A stretch of 64,000 bases of DNA from QIAW01 sp035487295 (GCA_035487295.1 DATHMH010000020.1:186001-250000), one strand, 5' to 3'; shown: positions 55,312 to 64,000, numbered from the stretch's first letter. Numbers and translations: made by a program. Notes: generated by a model not told the origin, from the letters alone.

Positions 55312-56919
55312 TTGAAGTCAGTAATTTGGGTACTTCTACTTTCCGTTTATTTTCCATCTATTGTCTCCGGACAGGAACATCATGGGCACAGCAATCCCGG
55401 CGAAAAGCTTGGCTCGGTATCGTTTCCTATCTCCTGCTCGCCGAGTGAACAAAGACTTTTCGAACGTGGAGTAGCGCTGCTTCATTCCTTCGAATATGCG
55501 GAGGCAGGCGCGCAATTTCAGGCAATCGAGCATCAGAATCAGCGCTGCGCTATGGCTTTCTGGGGTGAGGCCATGAGTTTGTATCACCAATTCTTGTGGA
55601 TGAAGCCCCCGACCCGCAGAGAGTTGGAACACGGCGCAGATCTGATAGCAAGGGCGCGGCAGGCGAGCTCGCCGACGCAGCGCGAACGCGACTACATTGA
55701 CTCACTGGCGGCTTTCTATCACGACCCAGAGAGTTTCGACTTGGCAACACGCACAAAAGCCTATTCAGATGCGATGGAAAAAGTCTATCGCGATAATCCT
55801 GGAGATGGCGAGGCGGCGGCGTTTTACGGTCTTTCGCTGATCGAAGCCAATTCTCCCAGTGACACGGATCTGGAAACGCTGAGAAAAGCGATAGCGGTCC
55901 TTAGCCCGGCCTTTGAACTGGCGCCCGATCACCCGGGACTCGCCCATTACATCATTCACGCAGCTGACAACCCGAAGCTTGCTCCGCTTGGCCTTGAAGC
56001 CGCGCGCAAGTATGCGGCTATCGCGCCATCTTCGCCACACGCGTTGCACATGCCCGGCCATATTTTCGCCAGGCTCGGATTATGGCAAGAAGACATCAAT
56101 TCCAATCTGGCATCGCTGGCGGCCGCACGAGCAGGTTCACAGATGCACATCGGCGCGGAGCAACAAGTACATGCGATGGAGTTTCTCCAATACGCGTATT
56201 TGCAAATCGGCGATGACGTAAACGCCAGAAAAATGATCGATGAACTCAAACCGATTCGGCAAAGGGACGTTGATCCTGCGATTCTTGACTACATCAATGC
56301 CGAGAGGGCACATTTTGCGGCGATCTACGATCTTGAAAGGCACGACTGGAAAGCAGCTCTTGCCGAGCAGCCTCCTTCAGGGGCCGAACCTGTGAGCGCA
56401 GCTATAACCTATTGGGCGCATGCCGTAGCTGCCGGCCACTTACGCGATGCCGCTGCGGCCCGCACAGCATTCCGTCACTACGAGGCGCAGGTTGAAGCGG
56501 AGAAGAAAGGCTCGTACCCCTATCGGGTGGATGGGATGAAAACATATCGCGATGAATCCCGCGCATGGGCTGAGTTCGCGGAGAATCAGAGTGAGCAGGC
56601 GCTACAAATCATACGCGAGGTCGCCGATCGCCAGGACCAGGTTGGAAAACGTGAGGTCGATCTACCCGCTCGAGAAATGGCCGCTGATATGTTATTGCTG
56701 CTCAACCAACCAATGCAGGCTTTAGCGGAATACAAACGAGCGCTGCAGAGCGATCCTAACCGCTTCAATGAGCTGTCGGGAGCCGCAAACGCGGCCCAGG
56801 CAGCCGGTGAGCAACAAGCGGCGGAGGATTACTTCATGCAACTGGTCAGGAACTGTGTCGCAGATTCTGATCGTCCCGAGCTAACCACTGCGAAACGGAT
56901 GAGTGGACTTATTAAATAG
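55312..56919 (+). CDS. secreted TPR-repeat protein
   Basis: A 535-residue exported protein: signal peptide MKSVIWVLLLSVYFPSIVSG, a His-rich mature N-terminus (QEHHGHSN), then helical repeats. The conserved part includes SYEYAEAGAQF-like FEYAEAGAQFQAIEHQNQRC and AMAFWGEAMSLYHQFLWM, later HYIIHAADNPKLAPLGLEAA and SSPHALHMPGHIFARLGLWQ, which recur in a widespread group of bacterial TPR proteins without known role. The His-rich start could bind metal. The start codon is TTG (55312). It may be cotranscribed with folP. Confidence 0.68.
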   Translation: MKSVIWVLLLSVYFPSIVSGQEHHGHSNPGEKLGSVSFPISCSPSEQRLFERGVALLHSFEYAEAGAQFQAIEHQNQRCAMAFWGEAMSLYHQFLWMKPPTRRELEHGADLIARARQASSPTQRERDYIDSLAAFYHDPESFDLATRTKAYSDAMEKVYRDNPGDGEAAAFYGLSLIEANSPSDTDLETLRKAIAVLSPAFELAPDHPGLAHYIIHAADNPKLAPLGLEAARKYAAIAPSSPHALHMPGHIFARLGLWQEDINSNLASLAAARAGSQMHIGAEQQVHAMEFLQYAYLQIGDDVNARKMIDELKPIRQRDVDPAILDYINAERAHFAAIYDLERHDWKAALAEQPPSGAEPVSAAITYWAHAVAAGHLRDAAAARTAFRHYEAQVEAEKKGSYPYRVDGMKTYRDESRAWAEFAENQSEQALQIIREVADRQDQVGKREVDLPAREMAADMLLLLNQPMQALAEYKRALQSDPNRFNELSGAANAAQAAGEQQAAEDYFMQLVRNCVADSDRPELTTAKRMSGLIK

Positions 56920-57153
56920 ATCCCGATACCGCGCGCGTGGCGGGCGCGATTACGGCAAACGGTTAACGCCTTTGCAAAAACCCAGAATACCGAGTGAATC
57001 TCAGCGTAAAAAGCTTGAATCCGGAGAAATTCATCGAAATCTAAACTGCTATTTCTTGAAGCAACAGACTGTAGAAGTGCGACAATGAACAGATTCCGGA
57101 TGTAGAATGTCCTCAACAATTGGCGGTCCTCCGCGGCAGATGAGTAAAACTTT

Positions 57154-58377
57154 ATGGAGAGCGCATCTTTAGCCACAGGCCTTACGGGCACTCGGATGTC
57201 TGCGCTGCCCGAAGTTGTTACCATCAAACGCACCCGCCTGGAATCGGTTGACATCGTTCGCGGCGCCATCATGATCATCATGGCGCTCGATCATACTCGG
57301 GACTTCCTGGGCAACTCCGGATTGAACCCGACGAATCCTGCCACTACCACCATCCCGCTGTTTTTCACGCGCTGGATCACGCATTTCTGCGCGCCGGTTT
57401 TCTTCCTGCTCACCGGCACGGGCGCGTATCTTTCGCTGCGCAGAAAATCGAAATCCGAGTTGTCGCGCTTCCTGTTCACACGCGGTCTCTGGCTGATCTT
57501 TCTGGAGGTGGTGGTGGTTCGCGATCTAGGCTGGCAGTTTAATTTCGACTACCATCTGACGATACTCATGGTCATATGGGCGCTGGGCTGGGCGATGATC
57601 ACGCTTTCGGCGCTGGTTTATCTGCCCGCGTGGCTCGTAGCCGCCTTCGGTGTGCTGATGATCGCAGGTCACAATCTGCTCGACTCGGTACAATGGTCGA
57701 ACCCATTGTGGTCTATCCTTCACACTCCGAATGTTATCTTTACGAATTCGCAGCATACCGTTTTCGTAGCCTATCCGCTCATTCCCTGGTTAGGAGTTAC
57801 GGCAGCCGGCTACGGCCTGGGACAGATCTTTGACTGGACGCCCGAGCGTCGCAAAGCGTTTCTGTTGCGCCTTGGTATTGTCATGATTACGGCCTTCATC
57901 GTGCTTCGCGCCATTAATATCTACGGCGATCCCAGCCGCTGGAGCACGCAGAAATCGCCCGCCTTTACCGTGCTGTCATTTCTGAATACCACCAAGTATC
58001 CGCCGTCACTGTTATACCTTCTGATGACGCTGGGCCCGGCGATGCTTTTCCTGTGGGCTGTGGATGGCAAGACTCCACGATTCCTGCGGCCCGCGCTCGT
58101 AATCGGCAAGGTGCCGATGTTTTATTACCTGCTGCACATCCCGCTCATTCATATGCTCGCGCTCATCATATGTTATGCGCGCTATGGTCACGTGTATTGG
58201 ATGTTCCAGTCGCCCGATCTCGGCCACTTTCCAATCACTGCACCACCCGGCTGGGGACTCTCTTTGCCGTTCATCTATCTGGCCTGGGCTTTCGTCGTGG
58301 TCACGCTTTATCCGCTCTGCCGCTGGTTTGCGGGATTGAAACAGCGCCGCAGCGATGCCTGGCTCAGTTATTTCTGA
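57154..58377 (+). CDS. DUF1624/HGSNAT-like membrane acyltransferase
   Basis: A 407-residue polytopic protein with about ten helices. It opens with the characteristic RLESVDIVRGAIMIIMALDHTRDF, the luminal/periplasmic histidine-containing loop of the heparan-alpha-glucosaminide N-acetyltransferase (DUF1624, YeiB-related) family, and later shows RNYLLHIPLIHM-like FYYLLHIPLIHMLALIICY. Members transfer acyl groups across the membrane onto envelope sugars. The acceptor is not identifiable. The gene stands alone in a run of plus-strand genes. Confidence 0.75.
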   Translation: MESASLATGLTGTRMSALPEVVTIKRTRLESVDIVRGAIMIIMALDHTRDFLGNSGLNPTNPATTTIPLFFTRWITHFCAPVFFLLTGTGAYLSLRRKSKSELSRFLFTRGLWLIFLEVVVVRDLGWQFNFDYHLTILMVIWALGWAMITLSALVYLPAWLVAAFGVLMIAGHNLLDSVQWSNPLWSILHTPNVIFTNSQHTVFVAYPLIPWLGVTAAGYGLGQIFDWTPERRKAFLLRLGIVMITAFIVLRAINIYGDPSRWSTQKSPAFTVLSFLNTTKYPPSLLYLLMTLGPAMLFLWAVDGKTPRFLRPALVIGKVPMFYYLLHIPLIHMLALIICYARYGHVYWMFQSPDLGHFPITAPPGWGLSLPFIYLAWAFVVVTLYPLCRWFAGLKQRRSDAWLSYF

Positions 58378-58479
58378 ACCAGTTCAGCACAACATCAGCA
58401 GCAGATATGGGTTTATCCCAAGGATGAGCCCTCTTCTGAACAACCATTCACTTAATTATCTATTCTTTACAATTGGCAA

Positions 58480-60087
58480 TTGAATATCGAGACACAATCT
58501 CGCATGAACGATCCTGGGCTGGTTCCCGAAAATGAAAGCAGAGGAGCATTCCCGGTATCTTCTGATGCGCCTGCACATGTAACTTCATGGCTCGCCGTTA
58601 TCACCATCATTGCGGCTGGGTTTCGCTTTGCTGGACTCGGGTCCAAGAGCCTGTGGTTGGATGAAGCCTACAGCCAATGGCTTGCCCGCTCCAGTTTCTC
58701 TTCGGTGTGGCATGATCTCTCGTCTCCGCAAGTTAACGACAGCGTCTTTGCTCTGTACATGAGCCTCTACTACACCTTTCTGCATTTCTGGGTGCGTTTA
58801 GGAGAGAGTGAAATTTGGTTGCGACTGCCCTCGGCCCTGTGTGGCCTGGCAACGGTTCCGTTGTTGTACGCGCTAGGTTCGCGTCTGTTTACCAAGCGGG
58901 TGGGATTGGCAGCGGCGTTTCTGCTGGCCGTCCAACCGGTGCATGTGGCTTATTCGCAGGAAGCGCGCAGCTATTCGCTTTGCGTGTTCCTTTCGGTGGC
59001 AGCATTCTATTTTTTCATCAGGGCGCTGCAAGAGGGAGCCCGCAAATGGTGGCTGCTGTATGTCATGAGCGCCGTACTGGCGATCTACAGCCATCTTTTT
59101 GCAGTCTTTCTTTTACCTGCGCAGTGGTTGTCGCTCTTTTTCCTCGATAGAAAAAAAGAGCATTTAAAATCCGCGATTCTAAGCGCAACATCAATTCTAG
59201 TGCTGATTGCTCCCATATTTACCCTGGCGATCGTAAAGGATTTCGGCAAGTTTCCCTGGGCCGCTGAACCTGGCATCTGGGACCTATTTCATGCGGTGCA
59301 AAGCCTTACAGGCGCGGGCGTGAAGTCCCCAATTTACGTGTTCGTTCTCGCGACGGCCGGCATTAGTTTCTATCGGACGTGGCAAAACGCCGGAGAGTTG
59401 GCCCTGCGCTGGCGACACGCTCTTCTCTGGGGCTGGCTTCTTCTTCCGGTAGCCGGCGTCGTATTGGCTTCACTGTGGAAGCCGCCGCTATTTCCCCGAT
59501 ATCTGATCATCAGCCTGCCGGCATCAACATTGCTGGCCGCGGTCGGATTATCTCGTTTTGGTCCTAATGCCAGGTTTACCGTTGCAACGGTCGTGCTGGG
59601 AGCGCTGTTCGTTCCAGCAATCTTCACTTACTACGCGAAGCCAAAGGAAGATTGGAGAGGGGCGACGGCCTACTTGCTTGCCCGCGCCAGGCAAGACGAT
59701 GGCATTGTCTTTTATCGCGAATGGGGGCAGCAGCCTTTTGATTACTATCGTGAGCGCATGGGCTCTGCATCGGTTGGTCCGTCAATCCTGAATCCTTTCC
59801 GTGTATCTTCTGACGAAGCTGCCGTCGCCCACAGGATGCCAACCGTCTGGCTGGTTCTCTATGGACTTCATCCCCGCGATGCAGTCGAGACCGCGCAGTT
59901 GGCAAAAGACGTAACCTCTCTGGAAAACGGCCATGTCCTCGTTGACCGGCAAAACTTCCGCGAAATTGAGATCCTCTGCTACAGCAGCAAGACCGCGCCA
60001 CTCAAAGCGCCTCCGCCGGTCGCACAATCCACGCTCGTATTCCAGAAAACCGCGACCGCGCATTTGCGCACGCGCCCCACTCTTTGA
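58480..60087 (+). CDS. GT39/ArnT-like membrane glycosyltransferase
   Basis: A 535-residue integral membrane protein with about 11-12 helices in the N-terminal 400 residues and a soluble C-terminal part. The first periplasmic loop reads LGSKSLWLDEAYSQWLARSS, where the Asp-Glu pair corresponds to the catalytic acidic residues of PMT/ArnT-type (GT-C fold) transferases, and the loop AVQPVHVAYSQEARSYSL is the usual second motif. It probably moves a sugar from a polyprenyl phosphate donor to an envelope acceptor. The listed start is TTG; ATG 58504 (residue 9) is equally possible, and neither has a clear ribosome-binding site. Confidence 0.75.
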   Translation: MNIETQSRMNDPGLVPENESRGAFPVSSDAPAHVTSWLAVITIIAAGFRFAGLGSKSLWLDEAYSQWLARSSFSSVWHDLSSPQVNDSVFALYMSLYYTFLHFWVRLGESEIWLRLPSALCGLATVPLLYALGSRLFTKRVGLAAAFLLAVQPVHVAYSQEARSYSLCVFLSVAAFYFFIRALQEGARKWWLLYVMSAVLAIYSHLFAVFLLPAQWLSLFFLDRKKEHLKSAILSATSILVLIAPIFTLAIVKDFGKFPWAAEPGIWDLFHAVQSLTGAGVKSPIYVFVLATAGISFYRTWQNAGELALRWRHALLWGWLLLPVAGVVLASLWKPPLFPRYLIISLPASTLLAAVGLSRFGPNARFTVATVVLGALFVPAIFTYYAKPKEDWRGATAYLLARARQDDGIVFYREWGQQPFDYYRERMGSASVGPSILNPFRVSSDEAAVAHRMPTVWLVLYGLHPRDAVETAQLAKDVTSLENGHVLVDRQNFREIEILCYSSKTAPLKAPPPVAQSTLVFQKTATAHLRTRPTL

Positions 60088-60133
60088 GATCATTCGGAGT
60101 TCACTACCTTTTTGATTAAAGTGGAGGAGCGCC

Positions 60134-60643
60134 ATGCAGGAAACACCCCAACAATATACCCAGAGGATGTTGAGTTACTCCCAGGGAAAAGAACCCTTGG
60201 CCTTGCAACAGGCCGCTCCCAGAAAACTGGCAGCGTTGTTAAAGGGCAAGACCAAGAAACAACTCGCGCGCCGGCCTGCACCCGGCAAGTGGTCGGTGCT
60301 GGAGATCGTAGCTCATTTGGCTGATGCGGAGATAGCAATTTCATGGCGTTTGCGCCAGACTCTCAGCAGCAACGCCATCCCGCTCCAGGCCTTTGACCAG
60401 GATGTTTGGGCAACCACATTTGACTATGCCCACCGCGATCCCAAGGAATCATTGGAAAGCTTTCGCGTACTGCGGAATGCCAATATGGCTCTCTTGAAAT
60501 CCGTGCCCCGCAAGTTGTGGGAGAACTACGGTATCCACCAGGAAAGAGGAAACGAGAGCGTGGCTCATATTGTGCAGATGATTGCCGGACATGATCTAAA
60601 TCACCTACAGCAGATAGAAAAAATCTTGAAGGAAAAGCGTTGA
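60134..60643 (+). CDS. DinB-family protein
   Basis: A 169-residue four-helix-bundle protein of the DinB/YfiT superfamily. A first His lies in VLEIVAHLADAEIAISWRL and the pair His-x3-His in GHDLNHLQQIEKIL would complete the metal site. Members include thiol transferases (bacillithiol S-transferases) and hydrolases. Given the Bdr homologue elsewhere in the window, a bacillithiol S-transferase role is conceivable but not shown. ATG follows GGAGG at a good distance. It precedes the reverse-transcriptase gene by 266 bp. Confidence 0.82.
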   Translation: MQETPQQYTQRMLSYSQGKEPLALQQAAPRKLAALLKGKTKKQLARRPAPGKWSVLEIVAHLADAEIAISWRLRQTLSSNAIPLQAFDQDVWATTFDYAHRDPKESLESFRVLRNANMALLKSVPRKLWENYGIHQERGNESVAHIVQMIAGHDLNHLQQIEKILKEKR

Positions 60644-60648
60644 ACCCC

Positions 60649-60909
60649 TTGTGCGAGGATGCCGCGCGGGGACAAACTCCAGACATGCGCCTTCGCGAGT
60701 TGGATATCCAGCCTGCTATCATTTCACCGTCGGCGGAAGGCTCCAAGCCTGGCTTTGATCGGGCCTTCGGGTTCGGTTTGAGTCTCTCCGGGGTTACCCC
60801 AGGGAATCGTGAATAGCTGACAATTCGTCGCGGGAGCTCAACTGCGCTTCACGCAGAACTGCTCGCGCAAGGTTAGATTCGTTGGAGCGTTCCGCCGCCC
60901 TCGAACCAA
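60649..60909 (+). ncRNA. structured spacer, candidate retron-type msr-msd RNA
   Basis: The gap between the DinB stop and the reverse-transcriptase ATG can fold into nested helices. TTGTGCGAGG (60649-60658) can pair with CCTCGAACCAA (60899-60909) with one mismatch and one bulge, like a1/a2 ends. Inside, CCTTCGCGAGTT (60690-60701) can pair with AACTGCTCGCGCAAGG (60857-60872) with bulges. Local hairpins include TGGATATCCA, GAAGGC/GCCTTC, GGGGTTACCCC and CTGCGCTTCACGCAG. The position immediately upstream of a retron-type RT is where msr-msd RNA is expected. The pairing was found by eye and has no covariation support. Confidence 0.35.
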
Positions 60910-62238
60910 ATGCCGTCTCTTTCGTTTTTGAGAGTGTTTGCCCGCTCCTTTCTCGCCGGCGAACCGTCGGTCGAAGAAATTGTGGCTCGCGGCGGCCTGA
61001 CGCTTGGCAAACGCTGGCGCTGGCTTCGACCTCTTGCGCGGCGCTACGTGAAGGCTTTTGCCGGCAAGACGCGTCCGCGGCGCCGCGATGTGATCGTATT
61101 TCTCCTGCAGGACCCCGGTTTTACACGCGCATGGTTCAAACACCACTCCGATTTGTCTGTTGTACGGGCCCTGACCGGCGGCCAGCAAATGCAGCCAGTT
61201 GCGGCGGCCAAGGCGTGGGACGTCCCACCTATTACCTCCATCGGAGCCTTAGCCGCCTGGCTTCAGCTCACTCCCAGCAAACTGGAGTGGTTCGCCGATC
61301 TCAAGGGACTGGGATACAAGAAGAGCAGCCCGCAGTTGCGGCACTATCACTACCGAATCTTAGCCAAAGATTCGGGCAACATTCGACTGATCGAAGCGCC
61401 GAAGCCGCGTCTGAAAGAGTTACAACGGCAGATTCTGGCGCAGATTCTCGACAAGATTCCGCCGCATCCCGCGGTGCATGGGTTCGTCAAAGGGCGGTCC
61501 ATCAAGACATTCATCGCGCCCCATGTGGGCCAACGCGTTGTTCTGCGGATGGACCTGCGGGATTTCTTTCCCAGCTTCGTCGCAGCAAGAATCCAGACTT
61601 TTTTCCGGACCGTGGGCTATCCCGAATCGGTTGCTGATCTGCTTGGCGGCGTTTGCACGAATGCTACCCCGCGCGACGTATGGCCCAAACCCGGAGTTGG
61701 TATTGATCCACAGTATTTATGGGAAGCGCGGGCACTCTATTCCCAACCACATTTGCCGCAAGGCGCGCCCACCTCGCCGGCGCTCGCCAATCTTTGTACC
61801 TATCGAGTGGATTGCCGCCTGGCCGGGCTGGCGGAATCTGTTGGCGCCAGGTACACCCGCTATGCCGACGATATTGCGTTTTCCGGAAGCGACGCCTTCG
61901 AAAAGGGAATTGAGCGATTCTCAATCCATGTTGCCGCCATCTTGCTGGAGGAGGGCTTCACCGTGCACCACCGCAAGACCCGCATCATGCGACAGGGAGT
62001 GCGGCAACACCTGGCCGGCATCGTCGTCAATCAGCACAGCAATATCATGCGTCCAGACTTCGATCGCCTCAAGGCAATCCTTACCAATTGTGTTCGGCTG
62101 GGTCCCGAGAGTCAGAATCGCGACCTTCATCCCCGCTATCGTTCGCATCTCGAGGGCCGAGTGGGGTTTGCGGGGATGATCAATCCCGCCAGGGGAAAAC
62201 GTCTTCGTGCTATATTCGAGCAGATTCAGTGGCAGTGA
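60910..62238 (+). CDS. retron-type reverse transcriptase with altered signature motifs
   Basis: A 442-residue RNA-directed DNA polymerase. Catalytic residues are intact: Asp215 in LRMDLRDFFPS and YADD (318-321) in RYTRYADDIAFSG; LPQGAPTSPALANL (282-295) is the usual motif 4. AVHGFVKGRSI (188-198), GFTVHHRKTRIM and the C-terminal GRVGFAGMINPARGKRL place it with retron RTs, most like the myxobacterial Mx162 group as far as I recall that sequence. Two retron hallmarks differ: NAxxH of region X reads FIAPH (201-205) and VTG of region Y reads LAG (368-370). Residues 1-150 form a basic N-terminal extension with no domain I recognise. No ribosome-binding site lies close to the ATG. No typical retron effector adjoins it. 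Confidence 0.88.
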   Translation: MPSLSFLRVFARSFLAGEPSVEEIVARGGLTLGKRWRWLRPLARRYVKAFAGKTRPRRRDVIVFLLQDPGFTRAWFKHHSDLSVVRALTGGQQMQPVAAAKAWDVPPITSIGALAAWLQLTPSKLEWFADLKGLGYKKSSPQLRHYHYRILAKDSGNIRLIEAPKPRLKELQRQILAQILDKIPPHPAVHGFVKGRSIKTFIAPHVGQRVVLRMDLRDFFPSFVAARIQTFFRTVGYPESVADLLGGVCTNATPRDVWPKPGVGIDPQYLWEARALYSQPHLPQGAPTSPALANLCTYRVDCRLAGLAESVGARYTRYADDIAFSGSDAFEKGIERFSIHVAAILLEEGFTVHHRKTRIMRQGVRQHLAGIVVNQHSNIMRPDFDRLKAILTNCVRLGPESQNRDLHPRYRSHLEGRVGFAGMINPARGKRLRAIFEQIQWQ

Positions 62239-62361
62239 CACTCCCTTGTCATCCAATGCGGAAGCCGGGAGCTCCCGCAATAAAGTTAGTTAGGCTAAAC
62301 GTACTGTTTTGATTCTTTGAATTGACATACCCAGGTGACTGGATTGTAGTAGGCATTTCCA

Positions 62362-63264
62362 ATGAAAAAACTTAAGTTTCTCGTCTCCCTCATCATGGAG
62401 GAGAACCAATACCAGAGGCTGCACGCCTCCGTGGTGCGCGATGTTGCCGGCCGTCTGGGAGTTGACGTACAAATCCTCTACGCAGGCAATGATGCCATTG
62501 CACAGAGCGAGCAACTGCTGAATACGATTCATTCCCCCGCCACCCGGCCAGACGGCATCATCTGCGCTCCCGTGGGCACAACCCTGATGTCTGTGGCGAA
62601 ACGAGCTGTCGAGAGCGGCATTGGGTGGGCGGTGCTCAATCGTGAGTGCGACTACATCACCGATCTGCGCCGCAACAGTTCCGCTCCGGTTTTCTTTGTC
62701 ACCCCAGATCAATCAGAAATTGGGCGGCTCCAGGGAAGGCAAATGGAAGCATTGTGCACGCGGGGCGGGCTCATCCTGTACATCCTCGGCCCGGCCGGCA
62801 ATCCCATTGTGGATTATCGCCGGTCGTGGATGCTTACAACCAAACCGGCCAATATCCAGGTGCGCACCTTGACCGGCGACTGGAGCGAGCAGAGCGGATA
62901 TAAAGCCATCAGCGGCTGGCTTCAGTTACGCACCTCGCGCGCCACGGCAGTAAATTTGGTTGCCGCGCAGTGCGATGACATGGCTTTGGGCGCCAAAAAG
63001 GCCTTTGAAGAACTGACCGAAGGTGAAGAGCGGACTCGCTGGGCCAGCCTGCCCTTCATCGGGTGCGACGGCTGCCCTGAAGCCGGACAAGAATGGGTGC
63101 GCCGAGGCTTGCTCACCTCAACCGTCGTCATTCCTTCCACCGCGGGTCCTGCCCTTGAGATGATGGTCCGCGCCATTCAAACCAAGTCACAACTCCCGGA
63201 GTCTACGTCCATTGCTCCCGCTTCTTTCCCCCCGCTCGAAAAGCTGGGAAGACCTTCTCTGTAA
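62362..63264 (+). CDS. periplasmic-binding-fold sugar-binding protein without signal peptide
   Basis: A 300-residue protein of the Peripla_BP_4 type (LacI/RbsB-like fold). Both lobes are present: VVRDVAGRLGVDVQILYAGN and RPDGIICAPVGTTLMSVAKR in lobe one, VTPDQSEIGRLQGRQMEALC at the hinge, then VNLVAAQCDDMALGAKKAFE and LPFIGCDGCPEAGQEWVRRG in lobe two. It starts MKKLKFLVSLIMEENQYQRL with no hydrophobic signal and no HTH or kinase domain, so it appears to be a cytosolic ligand-binding module. No ABC permease or ATPase is adjacent. It follows the reverse transcriptase on the same strand (123 bp apart). Function unknown; related modules are sensor inputs in other proteins. Confidence 0.7.
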   Translation: MKKLKFLVSLIMEENQYQRLHASVVRDVAGRLGVDVQILYAGNDAIAQSEQLLNTIHSPATRPDGIICAPVGTTLMSVAKRAVESGIGWAVLNRECDYITDLRRNSSAPVFFVTPDQSEIGRLQGRQMEALCTRGGLILYILGPAGNPIVDYRRSWMLTTKPANIQVRTLTGDWSEQSGYKAISGWLQLRTSRATAVNLVAAQCDDMALGAKKAFEELTEGEERTRWASLPFIGCDGCPEAGQEWVRRGLLTSTVVIPSTAGPALEMMVRAIQTKSQLPESTSIAPASFPPLEKLGRPSL

Positions 63265-63379
63265 AACAGAGCCTGGCGTTGATTGGACCAACCGCTAACT
63301 GCCGGTTAGAATGAGACGCCTGATGATGCCTGATCATGTCATCTGGAAACTTGCAGAATGTCAATCGCCACCGCAAAAG

Positions 63380-64000
63380 ATGCGTCGCATACTCGTCTCC
63401 GTAGTTTTACTCGTGCTGCTGTTCGGCCCTGCTAACGCTGGCCAAGCCAAAACCGATGCTGATTCCGGGTGGCAGCGGCTGGCTGAGGGGATTGATCTCA
63501 AATTTCTGAAGTCCGGCAAACCAAGCCTGGTTGGAGACTCACGAATCGCTGTGTTGCGGATCGATCCTGCTCTTTGGAAGCTGGAACTTATTGGCGTAAA
63601 ACAAAATGGCGAACCGGCAGGGCTCAGCGCTCGCGAGTGGTGCGAAAAGTACAATCTTGCGGCTGCGATCAATGCCGGAATGTTCGAGCAGGACGGCAAG
63701 ACCCACACCGGATATTCCCGCTTCCATGAAAAGATCGACAGCAGCCGGGTGAACGATTATCAATCCGTTGCCGCTTTTGATCCCCGAGATCCTAAGAACC
63801 CCGTGCCTTTCCGCATTTTTGATCTGGATGCCCCGGGAATCACGTTGCCTGGCATTCTCAAAGACTATACCTCGGCCGTGCAGAACCTGCGGTTGATTAA
63901 ACGTCCCAACTCGAACCAGTGGGGTAAGCAGAACAAGAAATGGAGCGAGGCGGCCCTGGGAGAAGATGACGCAGGCAGGATTTTGTTTATCTTTTCCCGG
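63380..64000 (+). CDS. phosphodiester glycosidase family (NAGPA-like, DUF2233) protein, N-terminal part
   Basis: An open frame from ATG 63380 to the right edge (207 codons visible). It begins with a signal peptide (MRRILVSVVLLVLLFGPANA). The mature part includes IAVLRIDPALWKLELIGVKQ and then LAAAINAGMFEQDGKTHTGY, where AINAGMF is the hallmark of the phosphodiester glycosidase domain (DUF2233/NAGPA). The protein is therefore exported and may act on a glycan phosphodiester or peptidoglycan-linked sugar. An in-frame ATG at 63326 gives a longer start that would spoil the signal peptide. The C-terminal half is outside the window. Confidence 0.8.
   Translation, partial: MRRILVSVVLLVLLFGPANAGQAKTDADSGWQRLAEGIDLKFLKSGKPSLVGDSRIAVLRIDPALWKLELIGVKQNGEPAGLSAREWCEKYNLAAAINAGMFEQDGKTHTGYSRFHEKIDSSRVNDYQSVAAFDPRDPKNPVPFRIFDLDAPGITLPGILKDYTSAVQNLRLIKRPNSNQWGKQNKKWSEAALGEDDAGRILFIFSR

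Noticed and set aside
60134..60643. DinB gene as a retron effector
   Set aside because: DinB-fold proteins are very common single genes; it has its own ribosome-binding site and nothing beyond adjacency links it to the reverse transcriptase.

Overview
The window looks like a chromosomal segment of an acidobacterium (Acidobacteriota, probably class Terriglobia, Koribacter-like). This is an inference from gene content: a bacillithiol disulfide reductase homologue, a beta-propeller diguanylate cyclase, a DUF3488 transglutaminase, an A-type cytochrome oxidase, and intergenic spacers filled with dispersed palindromic repeats. No rRNA or tRNA was recognised. One small RNA, the bacterial SRP RNA, is clear. 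Most of the window is ordinary housekeeping sequence, with genes often overlapping by 1 to 14 bases in short operons.

Layout. 1-4.5 kb: start of an SH3-like secreted protein, threonine dehydratase coupled to an alpha/beta hydrolase, RNase J. 4.7-9.7 kb: propeller-GGDEF protein, Fis-type regulator, and purC-cvpA behind a good sigma70 promoter. 10.2-14.1 kb: smc with a large insertion in its head domain. 14.5-20.5 kb: a small secreted protein, rimO, the transglutaminase, SRP RNA and fabH. 20.5-30 kb: aspartase, Bdr/YpdA, frataxin-like CyaY, a GH99-like lipoprotein, ssb, a hypothetical, and lspA-ileS.

30-36 kb: a TonB protein with a strong terminator, then a four-gene iron operon read leftwards: FTR1 permease fused to DUF2318, two FtsX-type permeases, and an ABC ATPase carrying a complete DtxR-like metalloregulator at its C-terminus. 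A perfect 19-bp palindrome lies 20 bp upstream of the first start codon. This is the most striking system in the window. It resembles the FTR1-ABC iron loci of Campylobacter and some enterobacteria, but with transporter ATPase and iron sensor joined in one chain and no P19-type protein.

36-49 kb: GNAT enzyme, SprT-like protease, a truncated gene remnant, the uvrA-TPR-secreted-secreted operon, ctaC-ctaD-ctaE, and pdxS-pdxT separated by a long hairpin. 49-64 kb: thioesterase, DPP-IV, PBP4-type DacB, DUF3303, folP, a TPR protein, membrane acyltransferase, GT39-like protein, DinB, a retron-type reverse transcriptase with altered signature motifs preceded by a structured spacer, a periplasmic-binding-fold protein without signal peptide, and the start of a phosphodiester glycosidase.

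Repeats. Several spacers consist almost wholly of inverted repeats (16.9-17.06, 23.5-23.7 and 47.9-48.1 kb). Two 115-116 bp elements with terminal inverted repeats (26.2 and 54.2 kb) and a pair of about 90-bp repeats (10.0 and 37.2 kb) look like small mobile or structural elements.
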